Assembly (NCBI RefSeq): GCF_913063425.1
Contig: NZ_CAJXYK010000046.1
Span: 1 to 48,735, forward strand
Source: an uncultured Thiohalocapsa sp.
Lineage (GTDB): Bacteria > Pseudomonadota > Gammaproteobacteria > Chromatiales > Chromatiaceae
Direction: 5' to 3'
DNA length: 48,735 bases
The position numbers were made by a program, and so were the translations under genes. Positions 35,831 through 44,926 of the stretch are shown here, one piece after another. Position 1 is the first letter of the stretch. Each line of letters opens with the position of its first letter. The notes under the pieces are model-generated. The model saw only the letters and a program-made list of their open reading frames with translations, had not been told where the DNA came from and did no database searches.

Positions 35831-35844
35831 AGCCCGTGGCGCCC

Positions 35845-36252
35845 ATGTCCCCTGCGCGCACCACCTCCTCGCGCACGTTGCGGCCCCGTCGCCGCCAGCG
35901 CGGCATGAGCTTCGGCGTTGTGCTCGTCGTCATCGTGCTGGTGGTGTTCTTCGTGCGTGTGGCCATCGCCATGGTGCCGGCCTACACGGGCTTCTGGCAG
36001 GTCCAGTCCATCATGGACGGGCTGCCGGAGCGGCCCGAAATCATCGCCAAGGGACCCCGCGGCATCATGCAGAGCATCAGTACCCAGCTCGGTATCAACA
36101 ATATCGACAGCGTAAGCCGTAACGACTTCAAGCTGGAGCGGGTCAGCGACGGGCTGAACCTCGCGCTCAGCTACGAGGTGCGCAAGCACCTTATCGCGAA
36201 TGTCGATGTGGTCATGGCCTTCGACCACGCGGTGCTGCTCGAAGCACCATGA
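35845..36252 (+). CDS. DUF4845 family single-pass membrane protein
   Basis: This 135-aa protein is the usual small gene between lepB and rnc. After a basic N-terminus (RPRRRQRGMSFG) comes one membrane helix (VVLVVIVLVVFFVRVAIAMV) and a roughly 80-residue domain probably in the periplasm. The function is unknown. Its stop overlaps the rnc start (ATGA), so translation is coupled. The ATG at 35845 is one of two candidates. Confidence 0.85.
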   Translation: MSPARTTSSRTLRPRRRQRGMSFGVVLVVIVLVVFFVRVAIAMVPAYTGFWQVQSIMDGLPERPEIIAKGPRGIMQSISTQLGINNIDSVSRNDFKLERVSDGLNLALSYEVRKHLIANVDVVMAFDHAVLLEAP

Positions 36253-36941
36253 CCGCCGACCCGGCCCCGCTGGTGCGGGCACTGCTCGGGGATGACGCAG
36301 CCCTGCGCGCCGATCTCCTGACCCTGGCCCTGACCCACCGCAGCGCCGGGCGCGCCAACAACGAGCGTCTGGAGTTCCTCGGCGATGCCGCCCTCGGGCT
36401 GGTGATGGCCGAGGCCCTGTGGGCGCGCCTGCCGCAGGCGGATGAGGGCGCGCTGAGCCGGCGCCGCGCGGCCCTGGTGAACAAGGACAGCCTTGCCTCA
36501 CTGGCCCGGGAGCTGCGCCTCGGCGATTATCTGCACCTCGGCCCCGGCGAGCTCCGCACCGGCGGCCACGCCCGGGACTCCATCCTCGCCGATGCCCTGG
36601 AAGCGGTCATCGGGGCCGTCTATGTGGACCGCGGCTTCGCGCAGGTGCGGGACATGCTGCTGCGGCTCTTCGCCGGACGCCTGGACCGGGTGGCGGGCGA
36701 GGACGCTGTGAAGGACCCGAAGACGCGCCTGCAGGAATGGCTCCAGGCCCGCCGGCGACCCGTGCCGGAATACAGCGTGGATGAGATCTGCGGTGCGCCG
36801 CACGCTCAGGACTTCGCCGTCACCTGCCGACTCGCGGACACGGCCGAGGCGATGCAGGGGCACGGCAGCAGCCGCCGCCGTGCGGAGCAGCAGGCGGCGG
36901 AGCGGATGCTGGCCCGCCTGCAGGGGGATGCCGATGGCTGA
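36249..36941 (+). CDS. rnc: Ribonuclease III
   Basis: This 230-aa double-stranded RNA endonuclease matures rRNA. The signature NNERLEFLGDAALGLVMAEAL contains the catalytic Glu/Asp cluster, repeated as ILADALEAVIGAVYVDRGF. A dsRBD covers about 155-225 (DPKTRLQEWLQARRRPVPEY). Coupled to DUF4845 upstream and overlapping era by 8 bp downstream. Confidence 0.96.
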   Translation: MTADPAPLVRALLGDDAALRADLLTLALTHRSAGRANNERLEFLGDAALGLVMAEALWARLPQADEGALSRRRAALVNKDSLASLARELRLGDYLHLGPGELRTGGHARDSILADALEAVIGAVYVDRGFAQVRDMLLRLFAGRLDRVAGEDAVKDPKTRLQEWLQARRRPVPEYSVDEICGAPHAQDFAVTCRLADTAEAMQGHGSSRRRAEQQAAERMLARLQGDADG

Positions 36942-37821
36942 GCGCTGCGGCACCGTCGCCATCGTCGGCCGGCCCAATGTCGGCAAGTCGACGCTGCTGA
37001 ACCGCCTGCTGGGCCAGAAGCTGGCCATCACCTCGCACAAGGCGCAGACGACGCGCCACGCCATCCTCGGCGTCAAGAGCCGCGGCGACGGGCAGATCCT
37101 GTACGTGGACACGCCGGGGCTGCACCAGCGCGGCGGCAATGCGCTGAACCGGCTGCTGAACCGCACGGCCCGCGCGGCCCTGGCGGATGTGGACCTGATC
37201 GTGCTCGTGGTGGAAGCACTGCGCTTCACGGATGAGGACGCGCTGGCGCTGGAGGCCGCCGGCGCTGCGGGTCCGCCCGTGCTGCTGGCGGTGAATAAGG
37301 TGGACCGGGTCAAGGACAAGACGGCCTTGTTGCCGGACCTTGAGCGGCTCGCCGCGCGCCACGCGTTCGCCGAGATCGTGCCGCTCTCGGCGCGCACCGG
37401 CGAGCAGGTGCAGTTGCTGGAGGACCGGGTGCTGGCGCGGCTGCCGGAGGGCGAGCGGGTGTATCCGCAGGACCAGCTCACGGACCGCTCCGAGCGGTTC
37501 TTCGCCGCCGAGCTGCTGCGCGAGCAGCTGACCCGGCGCTATGCCCAGGAGCTGCCCTATGCCGTCAGCGTGGAGATCGAGCGCTTCGAGGACCAGGGCG
37601 GGCGCTACCTGATCCATGCCCTGATCTGGGTGGAGCGCGAGACCCAGAAGGCCATCGTCATCGGCCGCGGCGGGGAAGCGCTCAAGGCCACCGCCAGCGA
37701 GGCGCGCCGGCAGATGCAGCAGATGTTCGGCTGCCCGGTGCATCTGGAGGTCTGGGTCAAGGTCAAGGCCAGCTGGAGCAGCGACGAGGCGGCGCTGGTG
37801 AGCCTGGGCTATGGCGACTAG
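36934..37821 (+). CDS. era: GTPase Era
   Basis: This 295-aa GTPase for 16S rRNA maturation and 30S assembly has G1 VGRPNVGKSTLLNRLLG, G2/effector SHKAQTTRH, G3 DTPGLH and G4 NKVD. The C-terminal KH domain contains ALIWVERETQKAIVIGRGGE. Either ATG at 36928 or 36934 can start it; the GGGGG before 36934 favours the latter. Confidence 0.96.
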   Translation: MAERCGTVAIVGRPNVGKSTLLNRLLGQKLAITSHKAQTTRHAILGVKSRGDGQILYVDTPGLHQRGGNALNRLLNRTARAALADVDLIVLVVEALRFTDEDALALEAAGAAGPPVLLAVNKVDRVKDKTALLPDLERLAARHAFAEIVPLSARTGEQVQLLEDRVLARLPEGERVYPQDQLTDRSERFFAAELLREQLTRRYAQELPYAVSVEIERFEDQGGRYLIHALIWVERETQKAIVIGRGGEALKATASEARRQMQQMFGCPVHLEVWVKVKASWSSDEAALVSLGYGD

Positions 37822-37833
37822 GGCTTGTGGCCC

Positions 37834-38574
37834 ATGCCCCGCGATGAGTTCCACGCCGCCTATGTGCTGCACCGTCGGGACTACGGCGACAGCAGCCTGC
37901 TGCTTGAGATCTTCGCCGCGACCTCCGGCCGGCTGCCGCTGGTGGCCAAGGGGGCACGCCGCGGCCGTCGGGCCGGCGGCAGTCAGGCGGCGCTGCTGCA
38001 GCCCTTCGCGCCGCTGCTCCTGGCCTGGACGGGCCGCGGCGAGGTCCGCACCCTGACCCGGGCGGAGCCCGCCGGGCGGCCGGCCGCGCTGGCGGGCGAC
38101 GCCTTGTACTGCGGCTTTTACGTCAACGAGCTGCTGCTGCGGCTGCTGGCGCGCGATGAGGGCGACGCCGTGCTTTTCGGCGCTTATCAACAAGTGCTCG
38201 CAGAGCTGGCCGCGGCCGATGCCGACACCCCGCTGCGTCGCTTCGAGCTGACCCTGCTCGGGCAGCTCGGCTACCGCCCGCCGCTGGACCGGGACGCGCA
38301 CACCGGCGCACCGGTGCAGGCCGAGATGCGCTATGTTTTCGATCCGGAACGCGGCCCCATCGAGGCGGTCTCAATCAAGCCCGGCCCAGCCGGCGCCGCA
38401 GCGACCGTAAGCGGCGCGACCCTGCTGGCGCTGCACGCGGGTGACGCGCTCCACGGCGATGCGGTGCGCGAGGCGCGTGATCTGCTGCGGCGGCTGCTGG
38501 CCCCGCACCTGGGCGAGAAGCCGCTGCGCAGCCGGGCACTGTTCGCGGCGCGACGACGGCGCGAGGAGCGCTGA
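37834..38574 (+). CDS. recO: DNA repair protein RecO
   Basis: This 246-aa protein opens AAYVLHRRDYGDSSLLLEIF, followed by an OB-fold and RLPLVAKGARRGR. A helical C-domain follows. RecO loads RecA with RecR in the RecF pathway. The Zn-binding Cys cluster of some RecO proteins is absent, as in E. coli. The ATG at 37834 is preferred over an in-frame TTG three codons earlier. It is 12 bp after era. Confidence 0.93.
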   Translation: MPRDEFHAAYVLHRRDYGDSSLLLEIFAATSGRLPLVAKGARRGRRAGGSQAALLQPFAPLLLAWTGRGEVRTLTRAEPAGRPAALAGDALYCGFYVNELLLRLLARDEGDAVLFGAYQQVLAELAAADADTPLRRFELTLLGQLGYRPPLDRDAHTGAPVQAEMRYVFDPERGPIEAVSIKPGPAGAAATVSGATLLALHAGDALHGDAVREARDLLRRLLAPHLGEKPLRSRALFAARRRREER

Positions 38575-38667
38575 TGTGGCGAGCCTTGAAGACAGATCGC
38601 CACGCCCGCCGGCACCGTAACGCAGCCATCACAAGCACCTGACGATCCTGCAAGGAGCCCACGCATC

Positions 38668-39423
38668 ATGTCCGAAACCGACGGTACGACCATCCTCCTC
38701 GGCGTCAACATCGATCACGTGGCGACGCTGCGCCAGGCCCGCGGCACCCGCTACCCGGAGCCCATCCAAGCCGCGCTGGTGGCCGAGCAGGCGGGCGCCG
38801 ACGCCATCACGCTGCACCTGCGGGAGGATCGCCGTCACATCCAGGACCGGGACGTGGAGCTGCTGCGCGACATTCTGCACTCGCGCATGAATCTGGAGAT
38901 GGCGGCCACCGCGGAGATGGGCCGCATCGCGAGCCGCCTGCGCCCGGCGGACTGCTGTCTGGTGCCGGAGCGCCGCGCCGAGCTCACCACCGAGGGCGGG
39001 CTGGACGTCGCCGGGCACCGTGCCGAGCTGAGCGACTTCTGCGCCATGCTCGCCGAGGCCGGCGTGCGGGTCTCGCTCTTCATCGACCCCGATCCCGCCC
39101 AGCTCGATGCTGCGGCGGAGGTGGCCGCACCCGTGGTGGAGATCCACACCGGCCGCTACGCCGATGCCGAGACGCCCACGGCACGGGCCGGCGAGCTGGC
39201 GCGCATCGCAGGCGCCGTTGAGCACGGGCTGGGCCTGGGGCTGCAGGTGAACGCCGGCCATGGGCTCGACTATCACAACACCGCGGCCGTCGCCGCCATA
39301 CCCGGCGTGCGCGAGCTCAACATCGGCCATGCCATCATTGCCCGTGCCGTCTTCTCCGGCCTCGCCGCCGCCGTTGCAGACATGAAGGCTGTCATGCTGC
39401 GGGCGGCGGCGACGCGCGCCTGA
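38668..39423 (+). CDS. pdxJ: Pyridoxine 5'-phosphate synthase
   Basis: This 251-aa TIM-barrel enzyme condenses 3-amino-2-oxopropyl phosphate with deoxyxylulose phosphate in vitamin B6 synthesis. Motifs: [61 protein letters not shown] and [19 protein letters not shown] ribosome site precedes the ATG. acpS, the usual next gene, is absent here, so the syntenic block ends at pdxJ. Confidence 0.96.
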   Translation: MSETDGTTILLGVNIDHVATLRQARGTRYPEPIQAALVAEQAGADAITLHLREDRRHIQDRDVELLRDILHSRMNLEMAATAEMGRIASRLRPADCCLVPERRAELTTEGGLDVAGHRAELSDFCAMLAEAGVRVSLFIDPDPAQLDAAAEVAAPVVEIHTGRYADAETPTARAGELARIAGAVEHGLGLGLQVNAGHGLDYHNTAAVAAIPGVRELNIGHAIIARAVFSGLAAAVADMKAVMLRAAATRA

Positions 39424-39808
39424 GCGTCGGCCCTCGACGCACACCTCTCCGGTCCGGCCGGGGCTGGGCAGGGGCCGTCAACACAGCGCGCCGCTGCGGC
39501 GGTTTACGCGAGCCCTGTGGAGGAAATCCACAGGCTGCGTTTTGTCCGTCCGTCGCTATGCTGTCCTGCAAGGCCGGGCGCGTGCCGGAGTCAGCGCCGC
39601 CTCAGGCTGCTCCAGCAGCGCGCGCTACGCACCGCGAAGGTGCAACGGCAAGCAGCAGCGCGGCAGCGCTTGCGGCCTGGCGGGCTTGCAGACCCAGCGT
39701 CTGCGCGCGCCCGGCGCGGCTCCCCCTCCAGCCCTTGAATCGGTACGATTCTTGCACAAGTGTGGGGGAGCACACCCGGTAACCGCAAGCCTCAGCGGAG
39801 AGCCCCCC
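39424..39808. other. Intergenic region pdxJ-gpmI
   Basis: 385 bp with no supported gene. It contains GC-rich short palindromes and an AGCGGAG ribosome site just before 39809. No repeat shared with the rest of the window was noticed. Confidence 0.5.
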
Positions 39809-41419
39809 ATGAGCCAGTCCGATGCAACGCCGACGCCTCCCAGCACCGCTCCGGCCAAGCCGGCGGTTCTGATCATCCTGGACGGCGTCGGCGTCAACCC
39901 GAGCAAGCTCAACAACGCCGTGGCCCAGGCGCAGACACCGCGTCTGGACGAGTACTTCCATCGCTATCCGTTCACGGTGCTGAACGCCTCCGGCGGCGGC
40001 GTCGGGCTGCCGGACGGGCAGATGGGCAATTCCGAGGTCGGCCACATGACGCTCGGCAGCGGCTGCACCGTGCGCCAGGACCTCGTCCTCATCGACGACG
40101 CCATCGCCGACGGCAGCTTTCAGATCAACGCCGCCCTGGTGGCCGCCGCGGATGCCGCCAAGGCCGCCCGCCGTCCGCTGCACCTGTTGGGACTGGTCTC
40201 AGACGGCGGCGTGCACTCCCATGTGCGCCACCTGATGGCGCTCATCGAGCTGTGCCGCAGCCGCGGCGTCAAGCCGTTGCTGCACATGGTCACCGACGGC
40301 CGCGACACGCCGCCCAAATCGGTGCTCAACGACCTGAGCGAGGTGGAGCAGGCCCTGGATGCGGCAGGCGGCGGCTTCGCCACCGTCAGCGGTCGCTACT
40401 ACGCCATGGATCGCGACCGCCGCTGGGAGCGCACCGAGCGCGCCTGGCGTGCCATCGTGCTCGGCAAGGGCCGCGGCGCCGCCGACGCGCGGGGCGCCAT
40501 CAACGCGGCCTACGCCGCCGGCGAGACCGACGAGTTCATTCACCCGAGCGTCATCCACGGCTACACGGGGCTCGAGCCCGGCGACTCCCTGGTGCTGTTC
40601 AACTTCCGCAAGGACCGCCCGCGGCAGATCGCGGCGGCGCTGGCCGTCGAGGATTTCCAGGGCTTCGACCGCGGCGGCTCGCCGCGCGCCGCCATCACCT
40701 GCATGATGGACTACGACAAATCGCTCGGGCTGCCCTACGCCTTCACGCCGGAGACGCCCGCGGTGGCGCTGAACCGCTACCTGAGCGAGCTCGGCATGCG
40801 GCAGTTCCACTGCGCGGAGACCGAAAAGTACGCCCACGTGACCTTCTTCTTCAACGGCGGTGTCGAGGCGCCCGCGCCGGGCGAGGAGCATCGTCTGATC
40901 CCGTCCCCATCGGTGCGTACCTACGACATGAAGCCCGAGATGAGCGCACCGCAGGTGGCGGACGCGGTGGTGGCGGCCATCCAGGGCGGGCAGTTCGGCT
41001 TCGTGGTGGTCAACTTCGCCAACGGCGACATGGTGGGCCACACCGGCGACATGCACGCCGCCGTGCGCGCCATGGAGGCGGTGGACACCCAGGTCGGGCG
41101 GGTGCTGGATGCGGCGGTGGCCGCGGACTGCGCGGTGCTGCTCACCGCAGACCACGGCAACTGCGACATGATGACGGACCCGGAGACCGACGAGCCGCAC
41201 ACCCAGCACACCACCCACCCGGTGCCGCTCCTGGTGGTGGACCAGCAGCGCTGGCTGTTGGCGCCCGCGGGCACGCTGGCGGATGTGGCGCCCTCGCTGC
41301 TGACGCTGATGGGCCTGCCGGTGCCAGAGGCCATGACCGGCCGCTCGCTGCTGCTGCACACGCTGGCACCACAGCCGACGGCGGTCATCGAGCAGCGGCG
41401 CATGGCCAACGCCGGCTGA
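39809..41419 (+). CDS. gpmI: 2,3-bisphosphoglycerate-independent phosphoglycerate mutase
   Basis: This 536-aa Mn-dependent enzyme interconverts 3- and 2-phosphoglycerate in glycolysis. Catalytic Ser75 is in GQMGNSEVGHMTLGSG. Other family motifs are VTDGRDTPP, GRYYAMDRDRRWERTE, NFRKDRPRQI, CAETEKYAHVTFFFNGG, NFANGDMVGHTGD and LTADHGNCD with metal ligands. About 18 extra N-terminal residues (SDATPTPPSTAPAKP) precede the usual start. Confidence 0.96.
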   Translation: MSQSDATPTPPSTAPAKPAVLIILDGVGVNPSKLNNAVAQAQTPRLDEYFHRYPFTVLNASGGGVGLPDGQMGNSEVGHMTLGSGCTVRQDLVLIDDAIADGSFQINAALVAAADAAKAARRPLHLLGLVSDGGVHSHVRHLMALIELCRSRGVKPLLHMVTDGRDTPPKSVLNDLSEVEQALDAAGGGFATVSGRYYAMDRDRRWERTERAWRAIVLGKGRGAADARGAINAAYAAGETDEFIHPSVIHGYTGLEPGDSLVLFNFRKDRPRQIAAALAVEDFQGFDRGGSPRAAITCMMDYDKSLGLPYAFTPETPAVALNRYLSELGMRQFHCAETEKYAHVTFFFNGGVEAPAPGEEHRLIPSPSVRTYDMKPEMSAPQVADAVVAAIQGGQFGFVVVNFANGDMVGHTGDMHAAVRAMEAVDTQVGRVLDAAVAADCAVLLTADHGNCDMMTDPETDEPHTQHTTHPVPLLVVDQQRWLLAPAGTLADVAPSLLTLMGLPVPEAMTGRSLLLHTLAPQPTAVIEQRRMANAG

Positions 41420-41481
41420 GCCGCGCCATGGCCACGGCACTGCTGCCGCCGAGGTCGACGCAACCCCAACGGAGGTCGCCG

Positions 41482-41727
41482 ATGGCACCGCCCCCGACCC
41501 ATGGCCCTTCGCCTCACACCCGCTCTCCGGACAAGCACCGGCGGCAACGCCGGCGCACGCTCACCTCCCTGGTGCATCGTCTCGCGCTGCTGATCACGCT
41601 GGCCATCGGTGGTGGGGCCTTGGTCTACAATGCCGTCAGTATCGTCAACGGCGAGGGCGGTCTGGTGCGCCTTCCGGCGCTCTCCGGTGCCGGCTGGAGC
41701 GGCGGCACGCCGGCCGTCTCCGGCTGA
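41482..41727 (+). CDS. Small single-pass membrane protein
   Basis: This 81-aa protein has a basic, Pro-rich N-terminus (HGPSPHTRSPDKHRRQRRR) and one membrane helix (LALLITLAIGGGALVYNAV), leaving a short Gly-rich C-terminal tail. GGAGG sits 6 nt before the ATG at 41482, which decides this start over an in-frame ATG at 41428. I do not recognise a family. It follows gpmI on the same strand. Confidence 0.55.
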   Translation: MAPPPTHGPSPHTRSPDKHRRQRRRTLTSLVHRLALLITLAIGGGALVYNAVSIVNGEGGLVRLPALSGAGWSGGTPAVSG

Positions 41728-41836
41728 CGCCGGCCACCCGAGTCTGCTCGGGCCGACCCGGCACGCCCGGCCGCACCGACATCGAGACAACAACGCCGGA
41801 TCCCGTGACGCGACCGCTGTGGGTGACGCGGTCCGG

Positions 41837-41896
41837 CCCGGCACATGGCCCAGCATAGGGCCCAGCATAGGGCCCGGCATATGGCCGGGCACACGG
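41837..41896 (+). repeat. Tandem 12-bp repeat x5 upstream of the GlgC-like gene
   Basis: Five consecutive dodecamers (cccggcacatgg, cccagcataggg twice, cccggcatatgg, ccgggcacacgg) span 41837-41896. They end 17 bp before the likely start codon. They could affect translation or be slippage-prone. Confidence 0.85.
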
Positions 41897-41913
41897 ATCG
41901 GCACAATGACACC

Positions 41914-43161
41914 ATGCCCAGCGGAACCCTGACCCTCGTTTTCGCCATCGAGCGCGGCACGCCGTCGCCGCTGACCCTGCATCGCACCAAGGCCGCCGTG
42001 CCCTTCGCCGGCAAGTACCGGGTCATCGACTTCCCCCTCACCAACTGCCTGCACTCGGGGCTCCGGCAGGTGCTGGTGCTGACCCAGTACAAATCGCACT
42101 CGCTGCATAAGCACCTGCGCGACGCCTGGTCGCTGTTCAACGCCGAGCTCGGCGAGTTCATCACCGCCGTGCCACCACAGATGCGCGACGGCGGCGGCTG
42201 GTACCTGGGTGTGCTGGAAGCCCTGCGCCAGAACCGCTATCTCATCGAGCGCTCCCGTGCCGAGCAGGTGCTGCTGCTCGACGGCGGCGTCGTCTATCGC
42301 ATGGACTACGCCGAGCTGATCCGCTGCCACCGCGAGCAGGCCGCTGCGGTCACCTGTGCCTTGCGTCCCGCGGGGGGCGCGTTGGCGGAAGGTGCGGTGA
42401 CGGTGAGCTGCGATGCCGACGACCGCATCCGCGCGCTGTCCCCGCAGGCCGCCGCGCCGGCGGACGGGCAGGCGATCTACGACGCCCCCATGGGTGTCTA
42501 TCTGGTGGACAAGGCGCTGCTGCTGGCGGAGCTCGACGCCCTGGCCGCGGCGGAGGCGAAGGCCGCCGCGGCGGCGGATGCGGCCTCGCCGCCCGGCGCC
42601 GGGGCGGACCTCGCGCTGCACCTGCTGCAGCCGCTGCTGGAGCGTGAGACGGTCTATGCCTATCGTTTCGGCGGCGAGCGCGGGCGGGTGACACCGGATC
42701 AGTACTGGAGCGATCTCGGCTCCACCGATGCCTACTTCCGCGCCAACATGGCGCTGCTGGAGGCGGCGCCGCCGCTGGACCTCTATCAGCCGGACTGGAA
42801 CATTTTGACGTACCAGGGGCAGTACCCGCCGGCGCGCACCGTGCCCGGCGCCAACTCCGGCAACGAAGGGATCTTCGTCAATTCCATGCTCGCGGCGGGC
42901 ACCGTCATCCGTGGCGGCGGCGTCAGCCATTCGGTGCTGTTCCCGCAGGTGGAGGTGGACGACGGTGCCATCGTCGACGAGGCCATCCTGTTCGAGGGCG
43001 TGAAGGTCGGCGAGGGCGCGCAGATCCGCCGCTGCATCTGCGACAAGGACGTCGTCATCGGCCCGGGCGAGCGCATCGGCTTCGACCGGGCCGCGGACGA
43101 GGCGAGGTTCGATGTCTCACCGGACGGCATCGTCGTGATTCCCAAAGGGCAACGGGTCTGA
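41914..43161 (+). CDS. Degenerate ADP-glucose pyrophosphorylase (GlgC) homologue, probably catalytically inactive
   Basis: This 415-aa protein is clearly related to GlgC: AAVPFAGKYRVIDFPLTNCL, LTQYKSHSLHKHLRDAW, YWSDLGSTDAYFRANM and a left-handed beta-helix C-domain. Catalytic motifs are replaced. The LAGGRGSRL phosphate loop reads VFAIERGTPSPL. The GDHIY Asp is Gly in LLDGGVVYRMDY. The FVEKP glucose-1-phosphate site and the HDFGKD metal Asp are missing. It may be a regulatory subunit or a decayed paralog (compare GlgD-type subunits). No catalytic glgC is seen here. The ATG at 41914 is uncertain, with a weak ribosome site. Confidence 0.75.
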   Translation: MPSGTLTLVFAIERGTPSPLTLHRTKAAVPFAGKYRVIDFPLTNCLHSGLRQVLVLTQYKSHSLHKHLRDAWSLFNAELGEFITAVPPQMRDGGGWYLGVLEALRQNRYLIERSRAEQVLLLDGGVVYRMDYAELIRCHREQAAAVTCALRPAGGALAEGAVTVSCDADDRIRALSPQAAAPADGQAIYDAPMGVYLVDKALLLAELDALAAAEAKAAAAADAASPPGAGADLALHLLQPLLERETVYAYRFGGERGRVTPDQYWSDLGSTDAYFRANMALLEAAPPLDLYQPDWNILTYQGQYPPARTVPGANSGNEGIFVNSMLAAGTVIRGGGVSHSVLFPQVEVDDGAIVDEAILFEGVKVGEGAQIRRCICDKDVVIGPGERIGFDRAADEARFDVSPDGIVVIPKGQRV

Positions 43162-43177
43162 CCAGGGCAGGGCGGCC

Positions 43178-43837
43178 ATGTCCGGGTCGCACGCCCGCCG
43201 CCTGCGCGAGGTCTTCGACACCCTGCTCACAGCCCATGGCCCGCAGCGTTGGTGGCCCGCCGACACCGCCTTCGAGGTCATGGTGGGTGCCGTGCTCACC
43301 CAGAACACCGCCTGGACCAATGTGGAGAAGGCCCTTGCGCGGCTCACCGAGCGCATCCCGCTGACGCCCGAGGCCCTGCTCGACCTGCCCGAGCCCGAGC
43401 TCGCTTTGCTGCTGCGGCCCGTCGGCTATTTCAACGTCAAGGCCGCGCGGCTGCGGGCCTTCTGTGCCGCGCTGCTGACCGCCGGCGGCGAGTCGGCACT
43501 CGCCGCCGAGGACACCGCGCGCCTGCGCCGGCGCCTGCTCGCCGTGCACGGCATCGGCCCGGAGACCGCGGACGACATGCTGCTCTACGCCTTCGGGCGG
43601 CCGGTGTTCGTCGTCGACGCCTACACCCGGCGGCTGTTCGGGCGCCTGGGCCTGCTCGACGGCGGCGAGGGCTACGACGCCGTCCGGGCGCTGTTCGAGC
43701 AGGCGCTCGGTCCGGACACCGCGCTCTTTAACGAGTACCACGCCCTCATCGTCCGCCACGCCAAGGACATCTGCCGGGCGCGGCGGCCGCTGTGCGCTGC
43801 CTGTGTGCTGCGGACGGGCTGTCCCGGTGCCGCCTGA
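43178..43837 (+). CDS. Endonuclease III-like DNA glycosylase (HhH-GPD, Fe-S)
   Basis: This 219-aa base-excision repair glycosylase has the HhH motif LLAVHGIGPETADDML, catalytic Asp147 in VFVVDAYTRR, and the Fe-S Cys set C199-x6-C206-x2-C209-x5-C215. The Lys of classical Nth (GVGRKTA) is Glu129 (GIGPETA), so it is probably a monofunctional glycosylase. The MagIII / Mig.Mth group is the nearest type. It lies 16 bp after the GlgC-like gene. Confidence 0.85.
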   Translation: MSGSHARRLREVFDTLLTAHGPQRWWPADTAFEVMVGAVLTQNTAWTNVEKALARLTERIPLTPEALLDLPEPELALLLRPVGYFNVKAARLRAFCAALLTAGGESALAAEDTARLRRRLLAVHGIGPETADDMLLYAFGRPVFVVDAYTRRLFGRLGLLDGGEGYDAVRALFEQALGPDTALFNEYHALIVRHAKDICRARRPLCAACVLRTGCPGAA

Positions 43838-43934
43838 GAGCCGGGCGTCGCCTGCGTCCGACCCCAGCTGCCCGCGATCACGGCCGATCAGGCCGCCGGC
43901 CGACCGCTGCGGGTTTCATCTCCGCGCCGGACGA

Positions 43935-44078
43935 TCAGGTGTCGGGTACCTCCTTGCTGTAGAGCACGGACCACTCCGCCACCCCCTGCACGGTGTCGCT
44001 TGCGATGCGCTCGGCGGCGTGCAGGGTCTCCAGGGTCCAGCCGCCGATCGCATGGTAGGCCACCTGGCCGCCGGTCAT
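43935..44078 (-). CDS. Tiny ORF (47 aa) coupled to the FkbM gene
   Basis: It starts MTGGQVAYHAIGGWTLETLH and ends LYSKEVPDT. Its ATG overlaps the FkbM stop (ACATGACC), the usual layout of a coupled gene. The peptide has a helix-like middle (LETLHAAERIASDTVQGVA). I do not recognise a family; it could be a fragment of a longer gene or a real small protein. Confidence 0.4.
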   Translation of the reverse strand: MTGGQVAYHAIGGWTLETLHAAERIASDTVQGVAEWSVLYSKEVPDT

Positions 44079-44800
44079 GTGCGGGCGACGTCCGCGGCAA
44101 GCGGCGGGCGGCGAAACAAGAGGTCTGCCTGCACGGGCTCCCCCTGATAGACGTAGGTGTTATAGCGTCCGTCAAGGCTGAATCCGGCTTCGGTCAGAAA
44201 GCGCTCGATCTCCTCGCGCAGGGCCTGGCCTTCGTACAGCTCGACATAAGAGGCCTCGACGTAGATCGCGTCGATGTGGGGCAGCAGATCGGTGGCGCCC
44301 TTGAGTACCTCCAGCTCGAAGCCCTGGACGTCGATCTTGAGCAGGACCGGGCGCGGCAGCGGTGTGGGCAGGCAAGTGTCGAGCCGTTTGATCGCTACCC
44401 GGCACTCGCCGGACGCTTCCATGCCGAAGATGGCCTTTTGGCGTACGCCCAATGCGAGCAGGGAGGATGAGTCCGTGCGGGTGGCGAGGTGCATGCGGCC
44501 TTCGCCGGGCTCGGCGCCCAGGGCACAGTCGTGGAGCTCGGCCTGTCCGCGGGTGACCCGCTGGAGCTTCTCCCTGGGCCTCGGGAGGGGCTCGAAGCAG
44601 ATGAGCCGGGCCTTGGGCCAACGGGTCTGGGCGTAGACGGCAAACTGTCCTTTGTTGGCGCCGACATCGACGACCGTGGCGAAGCTGTCGCGCCCGAGCG
44701 CGGTGTCGTGCTCCAGGGTGGCGGCCACGCCCAGGCGCAATGCTGGCCAGCAAGCGGGCGTTTGCAGGAGCTTCACGTACTTGCGCAGACGGGGCGACAT
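44075..44800 (-). CDS. FkbM family methyltransferase
   Basis: This 241-aa SAM-dependent O-methyltransferase has VVDVGANKGQFAVYA (SAM loop), ARLICFEPLPRPREKL, LLKIDVQGFELEVLKG and IYVEASYVELYEGQ. Such enzymes commonly methylate sugar hydroxyls in polysaccharide clusters, which fits its neighbours, a glycosyltransferase and a polyprenyl glycosylphosphotransferase. No signal peptide. Confidence 0.9.
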   Translation of the reverse strand: MSPRLRKYVKLLQTPACWPALRLGVAATLEHDTALGRDSFATVVDVGANKGQFAVYAQTRWPKARLICFEPLPRPREKLQRVTRGQAELHDCALGAEPGEGRMHLATRTDSSSLLALGVRQKAIFGMEASGECRVAIKRLDTCLPTPLPRPVLLKIDVQGFELEVLKGATDLLPHIDAIYVEASYVELYEGQALREEIERFLTEAGFSLDGRYNTYVYQGEPVQADLLFRRPPLAADVART

Positions 44801-44926
44801 GTCGGTAATTCGTGCCTTGTCTTGGCTGCTGGGGTCTGTGATTGCCGGACCGGCTTTGGGGCCGGTTCGGATGGAACCGGTGTGTGGTCCGTCGCTGGGG
44901 TCAGTGGCTGGGTTCAGTGGCTGGGG

